From Blastocatellia bacterium (lineage in GTDB: Bacteria > Acidobacteriota > Blastocatellia > UBA7656 > JADIYM01): a DNA stretch of 64,000 bases. The DNA lies in NCBI GenBank assembly GCA_021463145.1, contig JAJTWZ010000001.1, forward strand, positions 221,370-285,369. The letters run 5' to 3'. A program made the translations under genes and the position numbers. The notes below the pieces were generated by a model. That model was not told the DNA's origin. It did no database searches and saw only the letters and a program-made list of their open reading frames with translations. Shown here in pieces: positions 1 through 9,344 of the stretch (its first letter is position 1; each line of letters opens with the position of its first letter).

Positions 1-937
1 CGACATTTCCAACGAAAGCGATCTCGCCTGCGTGGTACTCGAATTCGGCGGCAAACGGGTCCAGGAACGGGTAACGGTCCGCCACTTCCAACTGGCCGGC
101 CCGAAGCTCTATTGCAAATCCGTTGGTTCCATCGCGCGATCCAACCGCCTCCTCGATGACCGCAACTACCTCGCTCATCAGCAGCACGAGTGGCGAGATG
201 GACTCTCGACTGTCAGTTGCCATATCGCCGGCAACGGCAGCCGTCACAGGCTGCGCCTCCGGCCCTCGAGGAGGCTCCTCCTCGGATGGACGAACGATCG
301 AAAGCTTCGGAGCTTCGGCGACAGGCTCGGCGACGGGAGCTACCGGCACGTCGACCGGAATCGAATAGACGTTGAAGACGGCGCCGAACGCGTCCGAAAC
401 TTCGAGCATTGCCTTCAACGCAGCCTGACCAGAAAGCGTCGCACCATCGAACGGCGAGTAAACGCCGTCAGGCTGACCGCCGTGAATGTAGACGACGCCG
501 ACGCCAAGATCTTCCGCCGCAACGACTTCAACGTACCAGATCGATTGCCGGTCGAGCGCGAGTTTTCTGATGAGCTTGTCGAGATCCGTGAAGTCCGACG
601 ACAACCCCTCGTACACCGGTTGCCCATCGACGATGCCTGCAAGCGCCTCGATCGTCGGCGCCGAGTGCTCGTAGATCGAAACCGATCCATCGCGATTCTC
701 GCTTCGCACGAGCAATCCGTCGATGGCATCGGAACCGGTCCGCACCGCCGTTTCGGTCTGCTCGATAGCGCCGATGATCGATCCCTCGTCGATGAAGACG
801 TGGGCATCGTAATTTCGAAAAGCAATGTGCACGGAGCCCGTGAACTGACGGACCTGCAAGTCGGCAAGCAACGCCCCCACCTTGAGGTAGGAGGTACCGA
901 GATTCTCGTGAACGGGTTTGCCCTTGGGTACTCGCAT
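1..937 (-). CDS. hypothetical protein, C-terminus cut by window edge
   Basis: An open minus-strand frame runs from ATG at 937 to the left edge without a stop (312 codons seen). The N-terminus (MRVPKGKPVHENLGTSYLKV) is followed by an alternating hydrophobic/acidic pattern with FRNYDAHVFIDEGSIIGA, which resembles the beta-rich PATAN/DUF4388-like folds of gliding and signalling proteins. A proline/glutamate-rich linker lies around residues 205-245. It starts 46 nt after the stop of the DUF4388/roadblock gene on the same strand, so the two are probably one operon. I see no good ribosome binding site before 937. The function is unknown; a role with the roadblock partner is inference from context. 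Confidence 0.72.
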   Translation of the reverse strand, partial: MRVPKGKPVHENLGTSYLKVGALLADLQVRQFTGSVHIAFRNYDAHVFIDEGSIIGAIEQTETAVRTGSDAIDGLLVRSENRDGSVSIYEHSAPTIEALAGIVDGQPVYEGLSSDFTDLDKLIRKLALDRQSIWYVEVVAAEDLGVGVVYIHGGQPDGVYSPFDGATLSGQAALKAMLEVSDAFGAVFNVYSIPVDVPVAPVAEPVAEAPKLSIVRPSEEEPPRGPEAQPVTAAVAGDMATDSRESISPLVLLMSEVVAVIEEAVGSRDGTNGFAIELRAGQLEVADRYPFLDPFAAEFEYHAGEIAFVGNV

Positions 938-983
938 ACGCAGTACTATGAGAGAAGCCGGCGGGTGCCGCGACAACGATGGC

Positions 984-1703
984 CTAGCCGAGCGGCCCGG
1001 TGAGCCCGCCCGTACTCAAGGACCCCGTCGAGCGCCGCGCCCGGAGCTTCTTGAAAGCGCGCTGGATCTGAGGCTCGAGCGCCTCGTCCCGCTGCGACGT
1101 GGAGTAGACGAGGGCAACGACGAACTCCATCTGATCGATTACTACCGTCTTGCGGTCGCCGTTGAACAGCGCCACGCGCTGCAGGCGACCGGCATTCGCC
1201 GGGGTTCCGGCGATGATTCCGTTGGCGACCAGAAACGACGACAGTGCCGCCATCCGATCCGGTGCCTTGATGTTTACACTTGCCTGCAAAGCGCCGTCCG
1301 AAGTCGCAACCAATGCGCCTTCGATGCCGCGAACTTTCACCAGATCGTTCACGAGCGCCTGATACTGCGTCTGGCTGACCGCCGATCCGGAGTGGCGCGC
1401 CTCGTCGATCAGGCGCATGCCCTCCATCAGGATTCCGGCCCACGGTTCGAAAATCGTGCGTGTTGGCGACGTCACGCCAGCATCGATCCGAAAAGATCCT
1501 TCTTCCATCCCAAGCGCGCGGTGCACCGCGTCGATCCCGACAAGGTTTCCAAGCCGGGCATCGACGACTTCGCCGTCCTGAAAGAAGAAGACTCCCTCAC
1601 CCGTCGGATAATTCACGGTCAACCGCGCCAGATTCCGTCCAACGCAATTGATCTGGATGATATCGACGAGTGCGAGGTCTTTCAGATCACCAACGAGAGC
1701 CAT
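984..1703 (-). CDS. DUF4388 (PATAN-like) and roadblock/LC7 domain protein
   Basis: The protein has 239 residues from ATG 1703. The N-terminal 90 residues (MALVGDLKDLALVDIIQ, then VNYPTGEGVFFFQDGEVVDA) match the DUF4388 pattern. The middle and C-terminal part (residues ~120-215, with LVKVRGIEGALVATSDGALQ) matches the roadblock/LC7 family found with small GTPases and in polarity/motility modules. An upstream in-frame ATG at 1727 exists, but the Shine-Dalgarno AAGGAGC sits 4-5 nt before 1703, which settles the start. A strong promoter lies at 1856-1884, giving a leader of about 145 nt. The protein is cytoplasmic and probably a regulatory or scaffold protein; no MglA-type GTPase is visible in the window. 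Confidence 0.85.
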   Translation of the reverse strand: MALVGDLKDLALVDIIQINCVGRNLARLTVNYPTGEGVFFFQDGEVVDARLGNLVGIDAVHRALGMEEGSFRIDAGVTSPTRTIFEPWAGILMEGMRLIDEARHSGSAVSQTQYQALVNDLVKVRGIEGALVATSDGALQASVNIKAPDRMAALSSFLVANGIIAGTPANAGRLQRVALFNGDRKTVVIDQMEFVVALVYSTSQRDEALEPQIQRAFKKLRARRSTGSLSTGGLTGPLG

Positions 1704-1823
1704 ACCCGCTCCTTCCAAGATCGTCAAACAGGCGAGCAGCGTATCTTACCTGGACTCGAGTTCGTCGCAAACCGGACCGCACGACTGGGTCGCCCGACCC
1801 GCGTCCGCAACAACCTTCAACTA

Positions 1824-1852
1824 GCTAACTTCTCAATCCAAGTGAGGTTAGC
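1824..1852 (-). repeat. inverted repeat at predicted mRNA 5' end
   Basis: Arms GCTAACTTCTC (1824-1834) and GTGAGGTTAGC (1842-1852) pair over about 9-10 positions with one mismatch and one G-U, around a 7-nt loop. The repeat begins where the transcript from the 1856-1884 promoter should start. It may be a 5' stabilising hairpin or an operator overlapping the start site. Confidence 0.4.
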
Positions 1853-1855
1853 CGC

Positions 1856-1884
1856 ATCGTAACAACTCCCTTATCGGCTGTCAA
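1856..1884 (-). promoter_or_regulatory. sigma-70 promoter of the DUF4388/roadblock operon
   Basis: On the minus strand a perfect -35 TTGACA (1884-1879) and a -10 TACGAT (1861-1856) are separated by exactly 17 bp. The predicted transcription start is about 1849. It points at the gene starting at 1703. Confidence 0.7.
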
Positions 1885-2137
1885 CGCAGTTTCCTTTAGC
1901 GGATTTTCACTTGTCAGAGTCCCATTTCGCCCACTAGATTCCACCGGTCGGCGGGCCGGTTTGGCCCGTTCCGCACCACCGATTGGAACTCGAATTGTTC
2001 ACGAATGTAACCCTTCAGCCTCGAATCTGGAGCCTGGATGCGGAAGGCTGCGTGCCTTCCAACGGGCGCGAACCAGTCGTGTCCTACTGGCTCGCGGAAG
2101 CCAGCGGGATGTCGCTCCGCGTACTCTCGTGGGTCTA

Positions 2138-2938
2138 GTGCTCCCGAGGCTCGCGGCGTCGAGTTACCTCAACTCGGCACCCATCGTGTGGGCTTTCTCC
2201 GATGGTTCCCAGCGGACGCGGTGCGTACTCGAACCCGATCCAGCGCCGTCGGCGTGCTCACGGCTGCTCGCGGGCGGCAACGTCGACGGAGCACTGATAC
2301 CTTCCATAGAAGTCCAGAGGATCGCCGGCATCTCGGTCGCTCGCGGAGTCTGCGTCGCGGCGCGCGATCGAGTCCGAAGCGTCTTGCTCGTTGCGACTGT
2401 CCCACTCGAACGCATCCGGTCGGTAGCCCTCGACTCACACTCGAGGACGTCCGTCGCGCTGATTCGAGTCCTGCTAGGCCGCTTTCGCAAACTGAATCCG
2501 GTGTACGCCCCTGCACAACCCGATCTGAAATCCATGCTCGCCTCGGCGGATGCGGCGCTACTGATCGGCGACCCGGCCATGAAGGCGGATACTTCCGGTT
2601 GCGACGTCTACGATCTGGCCGAACTCTGGAGGGATGCGACCGGGCTACCGTTCGTGTTCGCCGTCTGGGGATTGCGGGGGGATCGCTTCATCGACGGCGG
2701 ACCTGACTTTCTCGAGGCCCTGGACGAAGGACGCGCCGCCATCGACATCATCGCTTCGCGAAATGCCGAGTCGCTCGGAATCGGCAAAGCCGAGATCGTC
2801 GAGTATCTGACGGCCAACATCCACTACGATCTCGACGCCGGATGCCTGGCGGGGCTCAACCTGTTCTACGAGCTTGCCGCGGAAGAGGGACTGATCGAGA
2901 AACCGTCCCCCCTCGCCTTCTGGCCAGCTCGAGACTAG
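2138..2938 (+). CDS. mqnA: chorismate dehydratase of the futalosine menaquinone pathway
   Basis: MqnA converts chorismate to 3-enolpyruvylbenzoate, the first step of the futalosine route to menaquinone. The translated N-terminus (MLPRLAASSYLNSAPIVWAF) carries the typical SYLNxxPxxW/Y signature, and the C-terminal part (DLAELWRDATGLPFVFAVWG) is the conserved periplasmic-binding-protein-like segment of the family. From GTG 2138 the length is 266 aa, normal for MqnA. GTG 2129 is an alternative. A longer frame from TTG 1961 adds an unconvincing N-terminus. The TACTCT at 2122-2127 lies 10 nt before GTG 2138, which would suit a leaderless message. The stop overlaps the convergent small gene at 2935. 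No other menaquinone gene is nearby. Confidence 0.87.
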   Translation: MLPRLAASSYLNSAPIVWAFSDGSQRTRCVLEPDPAPSACSRLLAGGNVDGALIPSIEVQRIAGISVARGVCVAARDRVRSVLLVATVPLERIRSVALDSHSRTSVALIRVLLGRFRKLNPVYAPAQPDLKSMLASADAALLIGDPAMKADTSGCDVYDLAELWRDATGLPFVFAVWGLRGDRFIDGGPDFLEALDEGRAAIDIIASRNAESLGIGKAEIVEYLTANIHYDLDAGCLAGLNLFYELAAEEGLIEKPSPLAFWPARD

Positions 2939-3180
2939 GCGCCGCTCGCTTCCGCAATTGCTGCCGGTTCGTCGATCTCGTGCGTGCCGAGAATGGCCTT
3001 GCCTTCGTGGCTACGCGGATCGATCGTCCGCAGATGCTTGCGGCCCTTCATCTCCCAGATCGCCGTCACGTGTCCGTCCTTCTCGACGGCGTGATACGAG
3101 ATCTCCTCTTCCAACTCCTCGGCAACAATGCTCTCCAGAACCGGCTCTGCCGTCTCGGTGGTGCTCAACTCTTCGGTCAT
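2935..3180 (-). CDS. small acidic hypothetical protein
   Basis: This 81-aa protein has a very acidic N-terminal half (EELEEEISYHAVEKDGHVTA). A good Shine-Dalgarno (AGAGGAGA) lies 5-6 nt before ATG 3180, which supports it as a real gene. It converges on mqnA, and the two TAG stop codons share one palindromic CTAG at 2935-2938. No family is recognised. The lack of a signal peptide suggests a cytoplasmic location. Confidence 0.75.
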   Translation of the reverse strand: MTEELSTTETAEPVLESIVAEELEEEISYHAVEKDGHVTAIWEMKGRKHLRTIDPRSHEGKAILGTHEIDEPAAIAEASGA

Positions 3181-3303
3181 TCGGTCTCCTCTTGTAATTG
3201 ACGTCCAGCGCAGACTGCTTATGAAATGGACGGGCTTCGAAACGCGGCATTAAATCACGCGCCAGACGAGTCTGTCCAGACTCGCACACCGGTCCGAACG
3301 GCA

Positions 3304-4383
3304 CTACGGGCGCGAATGCAACTGCGGCTTACGATCGCCCGCCGCGGGCGAATCATCCCGCCAACCGTGCCACTGGCGCCGGCGACGATCGCGAAACGCC
3401 GCCGCCTGCTCCGGGGTAAGGATGTCGCGCATTCCCGCTTCGGATTCGAAGCGCAGTAACTCACGCTCGGTATCTGCGGCGCCGAGTTCGCTCGCGAGCG
3501 TGCGCACGAGCGCCGAGTCGATTGCATCGGCCACGAGAAGATCGTCGATGCGCGCCTGAAGATCGCGATAACGCATGGCCGCCTGCCTGGCCGCGGGGGC
3601 GTGCTGCCGCCTGAGCTGCCTCATGCGGGCAAGCTGCTCGCTCGTGACATTCAAGCCGGCCAGAAGCTCCGGAGTCCCGCCAGCTCCCCCCGGCGGCCCC
3701 CCGCGCTCGCCACCCGAGCCGGGGCGCTCGCCAGGCACCGGGTCCGGCTCGACTGTCCCGGGCGTCCGGCCGGCGGAACCCTGACCATCGCCGCGGCGAT
3801 CCATGCGCTCGCGCACGGCCTCGCGCATTCGGGCCTTCTGGGCCTCACGCGCCGCGCGAAGCTCAGCTCGCTGAGAGGGAGTCAGGGTTTCGAACACCGT
3901 GAGTTCAAGGAGGGTCCGATCCGACGTCCTCGCGCCAACCGTCGCAGCAAGCTCGCGTCCCCTCCCGCGGGCATCGTCGGGACGATATTCGGGACCGAAA
4001 AGGTCGGACTCGATCTGACGCCGAAGATCCAACACGCGCCGGCCGTGCTGCCTCATACGTTCGTCGCTGCGCTCTCGAATCTGCCGCAGCGAGTTCCGCT
4101 GTTCCGGCGTCAGCGTCAGAAGACCAAGTGCGCGGCCAATTACCGCCCCTCGTCCCGGCATATCGCCGCGCCCACCACCCCCGCGCTCGTGCTGGCTCTT
4201 CATATCGCGACGAATATCGCGTTTGGCGTCGCGGCGATCCTGCCGACGCATCGACCTGTCGAAGGATCCTTTCGATCCACCGCCACCGCGCTGGGCCTCG
4301 GCCGTCGCGGGCACGAGTACGAGCACCAACGCGAAGACCACAACAGGCCGGAGGCGAAAAATCCAGGTCACGAGCATCGTCAT
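3304..4383 (-). CDS. periplasmic LTxxQ-motif (Spy/CpxP-like) protein
   Basis: From ATG 4383 the protein has 359 aa. The signal peptide (MTMLVTWIFRLRPVVVFALV... ending TAEAQ) is followed by a Gly/Arg/Asp-rich basic stretch. There are four motifs of the LTxxQ type: LTLTPEQRNSL, ETLTPSQRAEL, NVTSEQLARM and ILTPEQAAAF, each in a helical Arg-rich context. Spy/CpxP-type proteins are periplasmic, ATP-independent chaperones or stress sensors. This one is about twice the usual length and has a Gly/Pro-rich linker around residues 215-255, so it may be a duplicated pair of such units. The frame is open upstream to 4536, but only 4383 gives a signal peptide. Confidence 0.75.
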   Translation of the reverse strand: MTMLVTWIFRLRPVVVFALVLVLVPATAEAQRGGGGSKGSFDRSMRRQDRRDAKRDIRRDMKSQHERGGGGRGDMPGRGAVIGRALGLLTLTPEQRNSLRQIRERSDERMRQHGRRVLDLRRQIESDLFGPEYRPDDARGRGRELAATVGARTSDRTLLELTVFETLTPSQRAELRAAREAQKARMREAVRERMDRRGDGQGSAGRTPGTVEPDPVPGERPGSGGERGGPPGGAGGTPELLAGLNVTSEQLARMRQLRRQHAPAARQAAMRYRDLQARIDDLLVADAIDSALVRTLASELGAADTERELLRFESEAGMRDILTPEQAAAFRDRRRRQWHGWRDDSPAAGDRKPQLHSRP

Positions 4384-4478
4384 CACACAATCCTGTCCGG
4401 AAATGCAACCGGTCGCGAGGCTTAGAGGTCCTCCGCGCCGCCAAAAGTTTGACGAATGTCCCGCACGGCCCGCACTCC

Positions 4479-5966
4479 TCAGCCCGATCGCGCCAGCAGC
4501 TGAATCACACGGTCCATCGTCGGAATCGCGGACCATGTGCGACCGCCAGGATCGTTGTAGATCATCGTGACTACGAATCGCCTTCCGGATTGCGCGGTCA
4601 CGACACCCGAGATCGACTTTGCCGTTGCAAGCGAGCCGGTCTTTGCCCAGACCGCGATTCCACCCAGGCGATGTTTCATCGTGCCGTCCACGCCGGCGAT
4701 CGGCAACGAGTCGATGAATGCCGCCCTGCTCTCGTGAATCGTCATGGTCCGCATAACGGCGTCAAGATTCGACGCCGAGACCCGGTCGAGTCGCGACAAC
4801 CCCGAGCCGTCACGCAGGACCATTCCTTCGCTTGCTCCGCCTATCCTCTCGAGGAATCCGCGAACGACAGAGAGTCCTGCCTCGTCGCAAGGCACCCCAG
4901 CCGGGCCTGCCTCGCGCCCCATGATCCTCAGTATCAGCTCGGCGTGCAGGTTCTGCGACAGCTTGTTCGTCGTCCGGACGAGGTCCGCGAGCGGACGCGA
5001 CTCGAGCGACGCGACCTCGTGCAAACGTGCAAGCTCGAGCTCGCCAGGTCTCTCGTCGTAAGCGTTGAGGACCCGGATACCGCCCTCGATCGTCACGCCA
5101 GCCTCGGCGAGCGCCTGACGGAAGGCCTCGGCCGCATACGCCGGCGGATTGTGGACGGCGATCTCGACCGTTACCCCTGGATGACCCACGGGCAGCGAAC
5201 CCGCTACCTCCACAACCGAGCTGTCGACCCCGCGATGCACAGAGATCCGCGCCGATCCTCCGGTCGTCGCGGTGTTCTGAATCCGGACGTGCCCGACATC
5301 CGGCGTGACTGTCACGAGGCAGGACGAACCCGCTTCGGCGGGCAACACGTTTATCGAGGCGAGATTGTCGTTGAACGAAAGCGCGCTGACTTCCGTGCCG
5401 AAATGCCACTGCAGGTCCTGCCAGGCCCAACCCGAGCCATGCGGCGGTCCCGACAGGTAGCTGGCATCTGCGACCAGATCGCCAGTGACGCGCACCAGGC
5501 CGCGTGCGCGAACCGATGCGGCGAGTTGACGGAACGGTTCGAGCACGTCCCCGGTTTCCGACAGGCGCCCCGACAGATTCGGGTCGCCCCGGCCGTAGAG
5601 CACGATGCTGCCATCGACAGTCCCGTCTTCAGCGGGCTCAGCCGTTGCATAGACTGACGTCCTGGTAGTCCATCCCGGACCGAGCGCATCAAGTGCCGCA
5701 GCCGTCGTCAAAACCTTCATGTTCGACGCCGGCTGCAGGTGCAGGTCCGGGTTGTGTTCGTAGACGACATTCCCTTCAATCGAGCGCACCAGAACGCTCC
5801 AGCGGTCCGATTCGGGAGCGATCATCGACTCGATCTGCATCCGGATCGGGAGCCCCGAGACCGCGTCGCCAGGTTGCCGCGAAACTGACCGCCAATCGGG
5901 CCGTCCGGCAGCCACCACAACGAACGCGACCGCGACCATCACCGAAATTACGGACCGCGCCAGCAC
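4479..5966 (-). CDS. dacB: D-alanyl-D-alanine carboxypeptidase/endopeptidase, S13 (PBP4) family
   Basis: This family trims peptidoglycan peptides in the periplasm. The three penicillin-binding motifs are present: SxxK as SNMK in QPASNMKVLT (residues ~82-85), SxN as SQN in TTNKLSQNLH (~338-340), and KTG in AVWAKTGSLA (~445). The 495-aa length fits S13 enzymes with their inserted domains. The N-terminus is a hydrophobic export signal. The start is GTG 5966. A TAGAGT hexamer at 5978-5973 is only 6 nt before it, hinting at a leaderless message. It is transcribed away from acnA. Confidence 0.9.
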   Translation of the reverse strand: MLARSVISVMVAVAFVVVAAGRPDWRSVSRQPGDAVSGLPIRMQIESMIAPESDRWSVLVRSIEGNVVYEHNPDLHLQPASNMKVLTTAAALDALGPGWTTRTSVYATAEPAEDGTVDGSIVLYGRGDPNLSGRLSETGDVLEPFRQLAASVRARGLVRVTGDLVADASYLSGPPHGSGWAWQDLQWHFGTEVSALSFNDNLASINVLPAEAGSSCLVTVTPDVGHVRIQNTATTGGSARISVHRGVDSSVVEVAGSLPVGHPGVTVEIAVHNPPAYAAEAFRQALAEAGVTIEGGIRVLNAYDERPGELELARLHEVASLESRPLADLVRTTNKLSQNLHAELILRIMGREAGPAGVPCDEAGLSVVRGFLERIGGASEGMVLRDGSGLSRLDRVSASNLDAVMRTMTIHESRAAFIDSLPIAGVDGTMKHRLGGIAVWAKTGSLATAKSISGVVTAQSGRRFVVTMIYNDPGGRTWSAIPTMDRVIQLLARSG

Positions 5967-6057
5967 CTTGCAACTCTAACACGGTGTTCAGCTTGCGGTG
6001 AGAAAGGCAAGCCTCTTCACGAGCCTTCGACGGTGAATTGGCGCACAGGCCCCTTCC

Positions 6058-6086
6058 TTGACGGCAGCCTATGCCGCTTCTACACT
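6058..6086 (+). promoter_or_regulatory. promoter of acnA, near-leaderless
   Basis: A -35 TTGACG (6058-6063) and -10 TACACT (6081-6086) are 17 bp apart. The predicted start is about 6092-6094, leaving only 4-6 nt before ATG 6098. The upstream in-frame ATG at 6071 falls inside the promoter spacer and is therefore not the likely start. Confidence 0.62.
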
Positions 6087-6097
6087 CCATCACCGTT

Positions 6098-8812
6098 ATG
6101 CCACACAACCTGTTCGATACCCTGCAGTCCTTCTCCTACGGTCAAGACAAGAAACAGCAGTTCTACTCGCTTCCGCAACTCGAGGCCGCGGGCGCTGGCC
6201 CGGTCTCGCGCCTGCCCGTCAGCATCCGGATCGTCCTGGAGTCGGTGCTACGGAACTGCGACGGAAAGCGAGTCGCCGAGCGAGACGTTCGAGCGCTCGC
6301 GAACTGGAATCCGACGGCCGAGCGAACCGACGAGATCCCGTTCGTCGTGGCGCGCGTCGTCCTGCAGGACTTCACCGGGGTTCCATTGCTCGTCGACCTC
6401 GCGGCGATGCGGTCGGCAGTCGCCCGGATGGGAAAAGATCCTGCTGTCATAGAGCCCCTGGTGCCGGTGGATCTCGTCGTCGACCATTCCGTGCAGGTAG
6501 ATCATTTCGGCTCTCCCAATGCCCTCCGGCAGAACATGGAGATCGAGTTCCAGCGGAATCGCTCGCGCTACGAGTTCCTGAAGTGGGGCATGCAGGCGTT
6601 CGACACTTTCAGCGTAGTCCCGCCTGGAATAGGCATCGTCCATCAGGTCAATCTGGAGTATCTGGCGCACGGCGTCCTTTCGCGGGACGGTGTCTGCTAC
6701 CCCGATACCCTCGTCGGCACGGACTCGCACACGACGATGATCAACGGCCTTGGCATCGCCGGATGGGGCGTTGGCGGCATCGAGGCCGAGGCCGCGATGC
6801 TCGGGCAACCAGTGTACTTCCTCACGCCCGATGTCGTCGGCGTTCACATGTCCGGAGCGCTTCGCGAAGGCGTCACGGCGACCGACCTCGTCCTCCACGT
6901 CACCGAGATGCTGCGCAGGGCGAAGGTAGTCGGAAAATTCGTGGAATTCCACGGCGAGGGCGCGTCGAGCCTTCCCCTGACCGACCGCGCGACGGTGGCG
7001 AACATGGCGCCGGAGTACGGCGCCACGATGGGCTTCTTCCCGTTCGACGAGGCGTCGGCGTCCTACCTGCGCTCGACCGGGCGCTCCGACGAGCACGTCG
7101 ACATGGTCTGCAGCTATTACAAGGCACAGGGGCTCTTCGGGATCCCCTCCTCGGGCGAATGCGACTACAGCACCCTGCTCGAGCTCGACCTCGGCTCGGT
7201 TACCCCGAGCGTGGCCGGCCCCAGGCGTCCGCAGGACCGCATCGAGCTGTTCGATCTGAAATCCAGATTCGAGTCGCTGCTTGCATTGCCCGTCTCTGAC
7301 GGCGGGTTCGGCAGGGCCGGAGACGAGCCAGGCGCCACCTATGCGACCGGGCTCGGCTCGAACGCCGACGGTGCGGTCGGACACGGAGACGTCGTGATCG
7401 CCGCCATTACATCCTGCACCAATACATCGAACCCCGGTGTCATGCTGGGCGCTGGCATCCTGGCGAGAAAGGCCGTCGAACGCGGCCTGAGAGTGCGCCC
7501 GACGGTGAAGACCTCGCTCGGACCTGGATCGCGCGTCGTCACGGAATATCTCGAAAAGACCGGGCTCGCGACTTCCCTGGACGCACTGGGCTTCAATACG
7601 GTCGGCTACGGCTGCACGACCTGTATCGGCAACTCTGGCCCTCTGGACGACGGGCTCGAGCGGGCCGTCGTGGACAACAATCTCGTCGTGGCGAGCGTGC
7701 TGAGCGGCAACCGCAATTTCGAGGCTCGTATTCACCAGAACGTCCGGGCCAACTTCCTCATGAGCCCTCCACTCGTCGTCGCTTTTGCGCTGGCGGGCAC
7801 CGTGGACATCGACCTCGGAAAGGATCCCATCGGTACGGGCAGCGACGGCAACCCCGTTTACCTGCGCGACATTTGGCCATCGCTATCGGAGGTCGAAGCT
7901 TACATGCGCGACGCGATGGACCCGGATACGTTCAGGAAGCTCTACGGCAGCTTTGCTGGACAGAATCCATTGTGGGAAGAGATCCCGACGTCGGCAGGGC
8001 TCGTCTACGCGTGGGACTCGACGTCCACCTACATTCAGGAACCGCCGTTCTTCACGGACTTCTCGATGGAAACCGGGACGGCGGCCGACATCCGCGGTGC
8101 ACGCCTGCTCGCGCTTTTCGGCGATTCGGTGACTACGGATCACATCAGTCCTGCCGGCGCGATCAAACCGGCATCGCCGGCCGGCAAGTTCCTCGTCGAG
8201 CACGGTGTCGAGCCGCAGGACTTCAACAGCTACGGCTCGCGACGCGGCAACGATCGGATCATGACGCGCGGTACCTTCGCGAACGTCCGCATCAAGAACC
8301 TGCTCGTCCCCGGCACCGAAGGCGGCGTCACCGTCCATCAGCCAAGCGGCGAACAGATGGCGATCTACGACGCCGCGATTCGTTACCAGGAGACGTCAAC
8401 GCCGCTCGTTGTGATCGCCGGACAGGAGTACGGCACCGGCAGTTCGCGCGACTGGGCCGCGAAGGGTACTCAGCTTCTCGGCGTGAGACTCGTCGTCGCC
8501 GAGAGCTTCGAGCGAATTCACCGCAGCAACCTGGTCGGAATGGGGGTGCTGCCGTGCCAGTTCGAGGCGGGCACGACCGGCGCTTCACTTTCGCTGGACG
8601 GCACCGAGACATTCGACCTCGAGGGTATCTCTGGCGGCATCACTCCACGTCAACAAGTCGAAATGGTCATTCACCGCGCGTCTGGATCGATCGATCGAGT
8701 GCCGCTGCTGCTGCGGATCGATACTCCGATCGAAGTCGATTACTACGTGCACGGCGGCATTCTTCCGTTCGTACTGCGGCAGCTGATCTCGGGAGCTGCG
8801 GCGACTGCGTAG
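6098..8812 (+). CDS. acnA: aconitate hydratase
   Basis: This TCA-cycle enzyme isomerises citrate and isocitrate. It has 904 aa, the usual size of AcnA/IRP1-type aconitases. The cluster-binding cysteines are visible in [10 protein letters not shown] and in [13 protein letters not shown]; the active-site region [16 protein letters not shown] and [11 protein letters not shown] are conserved. ATG 6098 (MPHNLFDTL) is chosen because the 6071 ATG lies inside the promoter. The gene is monocistronic, with a 12-bp hairpin just after its stop. Confidence 0.95.
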   Translation: MPHNLFDTLQSFSYGQDKKQQFYSLPQLEAAGAGPVSRLPVSIRIVLESVLRNCDGKRVAERDVRALANWNPTAERTDEIPFVVARVVLQDFTGVPLLVDLAAMRSAVARMGKDPAVIEPLVPVDLVVDHSVQVDHFGSPNALRQNMEIEFQRNRSRYEFLKWGMQAFDTFSVVPPGIGIVHQVNLEYLAHGVLSRDGVCYPDTLVGTDSHTTMINGLGIAGWGVGGIEAEAAMLGQPVYFLTPDVVGVHMSGALREGVTATDLVLHVTEMLRRAKVVGKFVEFHGEGASSLPLTDRATVANMAPEYGATMGFFPFDEASASYLRSTGRSDEHVDMVCSYYKAQGLFGIPSSGECDYSTLLELDLGSVTPSVAGPRRPQDRIELFDLKSRFESLLALPVSDGGFGRAGDEPGATYATGLGSNADGAVGHGDVVIAAITSCTNTSNPGVMLGAGILARKAVERGLRVRPTVKTSLGPGSRVVTEYLEKTGLATSLDALGFNTVGYGCTTCIGNSGPLDDGLERAVVDNNLVVASVLSGNRNFEARIHQNVRANFLMSPPLVVAFALAGTVDIDLGKDPIGTGSDGNPVYLRDIWPSLSEVEAYMRDAMDPDTFRKLYGSFAGQNPLWEEIPTSAGLVYAWDSTSTYIQEPPFFTDFSMETGTAADIRGARLLALFGDSVTTDHISPAGAIKPASPAGKFLVEHGVEPQDFNSYGSRRGNDRIMTRGTFANVRIKNLLVPGTEGGVTVHQPSGEQMAIYDAAIRYQETSTPLVVIAGQEYGTGSSRDWAAKGTQLLGVRLVVAESFERIHRSNLVGMGVLPCQFEAGTTGASLSLDGTETFDLEGISGGITPRQQVEMVIHRASGSIDRVPLLLRIDTPIEVDYYVHGGILPFVLRQLISGAAATA

Positions 8813-8820
8813 GCCCTCAG

Positions 8821-8856
8821 GCGCGAAATTCCGTCTCACCAATCGGGATTTCGCGC
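8821..8856 (+). terminator. hairpin after acnA, possible terminator
   Basis: Arms GCGCGAAATTCC (8821-8832) and GGGATTTCGCGC (8845-8856) form a 12-bp stem with one G-U pair and a 12-nt loop, 8 nt after the acnA stop. There is no T-tract, so it may be a processing/stability element rather than an intrinsic terminator. Confidence 0.45.
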
Positions 8857-8939
8857 GCGGGTTGAACGCGGATCTCGATCTTGCCCATACTGCCCCGTAA
8901 GCAGAAACTCGTTTCTTTTCAACCATTTGCGGGTGACGT

Positions 8940-8969
8940 TTGACTTCGTGCGCGGCGACGGTCCATACT
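8940..8969 (+). promoter_or_regulatory. candidate promoter for small transcript
   Basis: TTGACT (8940-8945) and CATACT (8964-8969) are 18 bp apart. A transcript from here would run through the small ORF at 9075-9239 and stop at the strong terminator at 9268-9302, giving an RNA of about 325 nt. Confidence 0.38.
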
Positions 8970-9074
8970 GCCGGCGGTCCGGTACGCGACATCGTGTCGT
9001 GTGGCCTGCGCCTCTATTGACGAGCCCTCGGGACCGGATGGCCCCAGGAGCCTTAACCAAGGAAGTTCGACGGT

Positions 9075-9239
9075 ATGTCAAAGAAATCCGAACCTCCCAG
9101 TAGCGTGCCGGCCGAGGGCTCAGCCCTCTTGCCGGATAGACACGCAACGAACCCTGGGAGGGTGCGCGTTCTGACAACGCGTACAGGAATCGGGTCGCCG
9201 AGCGACCCCGGCACGTCGAGCAGGCTCAGTCGCGAGTAG
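9075..9239 (+). CDS. candidate small protein, 54 aa
   Basis: ATG 9075 is preceded by AAGGAAG about 9 nt upstream. The product is Ser/Pro/Arg-rich, starting MSKKSEPPSSVPAEG, with no membrane segment or known motif. The ORF lies between a candidate promoter (8940-8969) and a textbook intrinsic terminator (9268-9302), so the region is very probably transcribed as its own unit. Whether it acts as a protein or as an RNA of ~325 nt cannot be told from sequence. Confidence 0.4.
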   Translation: MSKKSEPPSSVPAEGSALLPDRHATNPGRVRVLTTRTGIGSPSDPGTSSRLSRE

Positions 9240-9267
9240 TTCCGCGACCCCAGGCGCTGATATTCAG

Positions 9268-9302
9268 GGCCGGCCTGCTCGAGAGAAGCAGGCCGGCCTT
9301 TT
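9268..9302 (+). terminator. strong intrinsic terminator
   Basis: GGCCGGCCTGCT (9268-9279) and AGCAGGCCGGCC (9287-9298) pair perfectly over 12 bp with a 7-nt loop, followed by TTTT (9299-9302). It ends the small transcription unit and insulates the next gene. Confidence 0.8.
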
Positions 9303-9344
9303 GACGTTCGCGTCAATTGGCCTCCGAAGACGAAGGAGGCAGCC

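Larger units (their letters stand above)
1704..2137. other. divergent intergenic region
   Basis: This 434-bp gap separates the leftward DUF4388/roadblock gene from the rightward mqnA. It holds a near-consensus minus-strand promoter (1856-1884) and an inverted repeat at 1824-1852 placed at the predicted 5' end of that transcript. Near the right end there is a TACTCT -10-like hexamer at 2122-2127, 10 nt before the chosen mqnA start. A plus-strand open frame from a TTG at 1961 crosses the gap, but its translation has no protein-like character before residue ~57. Confidence 0.6.

Noticed and set aside
1961..2137. TTG 1961 as mqnA start (325-aa form)
   Set aside because: The extra ~59 residues are not protein-like, MqnA proteins begin close to the SYLN motif, and no ribosome binding site is present at 1961.
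6071..6097. ATG 6071 as acnA start
   Set aside because: It lies between the -35 and -10 of the predicted promoter; ATG 6098 fits the promoter.
6248..7735. Long antisense frame inside acnA (495 aa)
   Set aside because: It is an opposite-strand shadow caused by high GC3; its translation has no motif, and acnA is certain.
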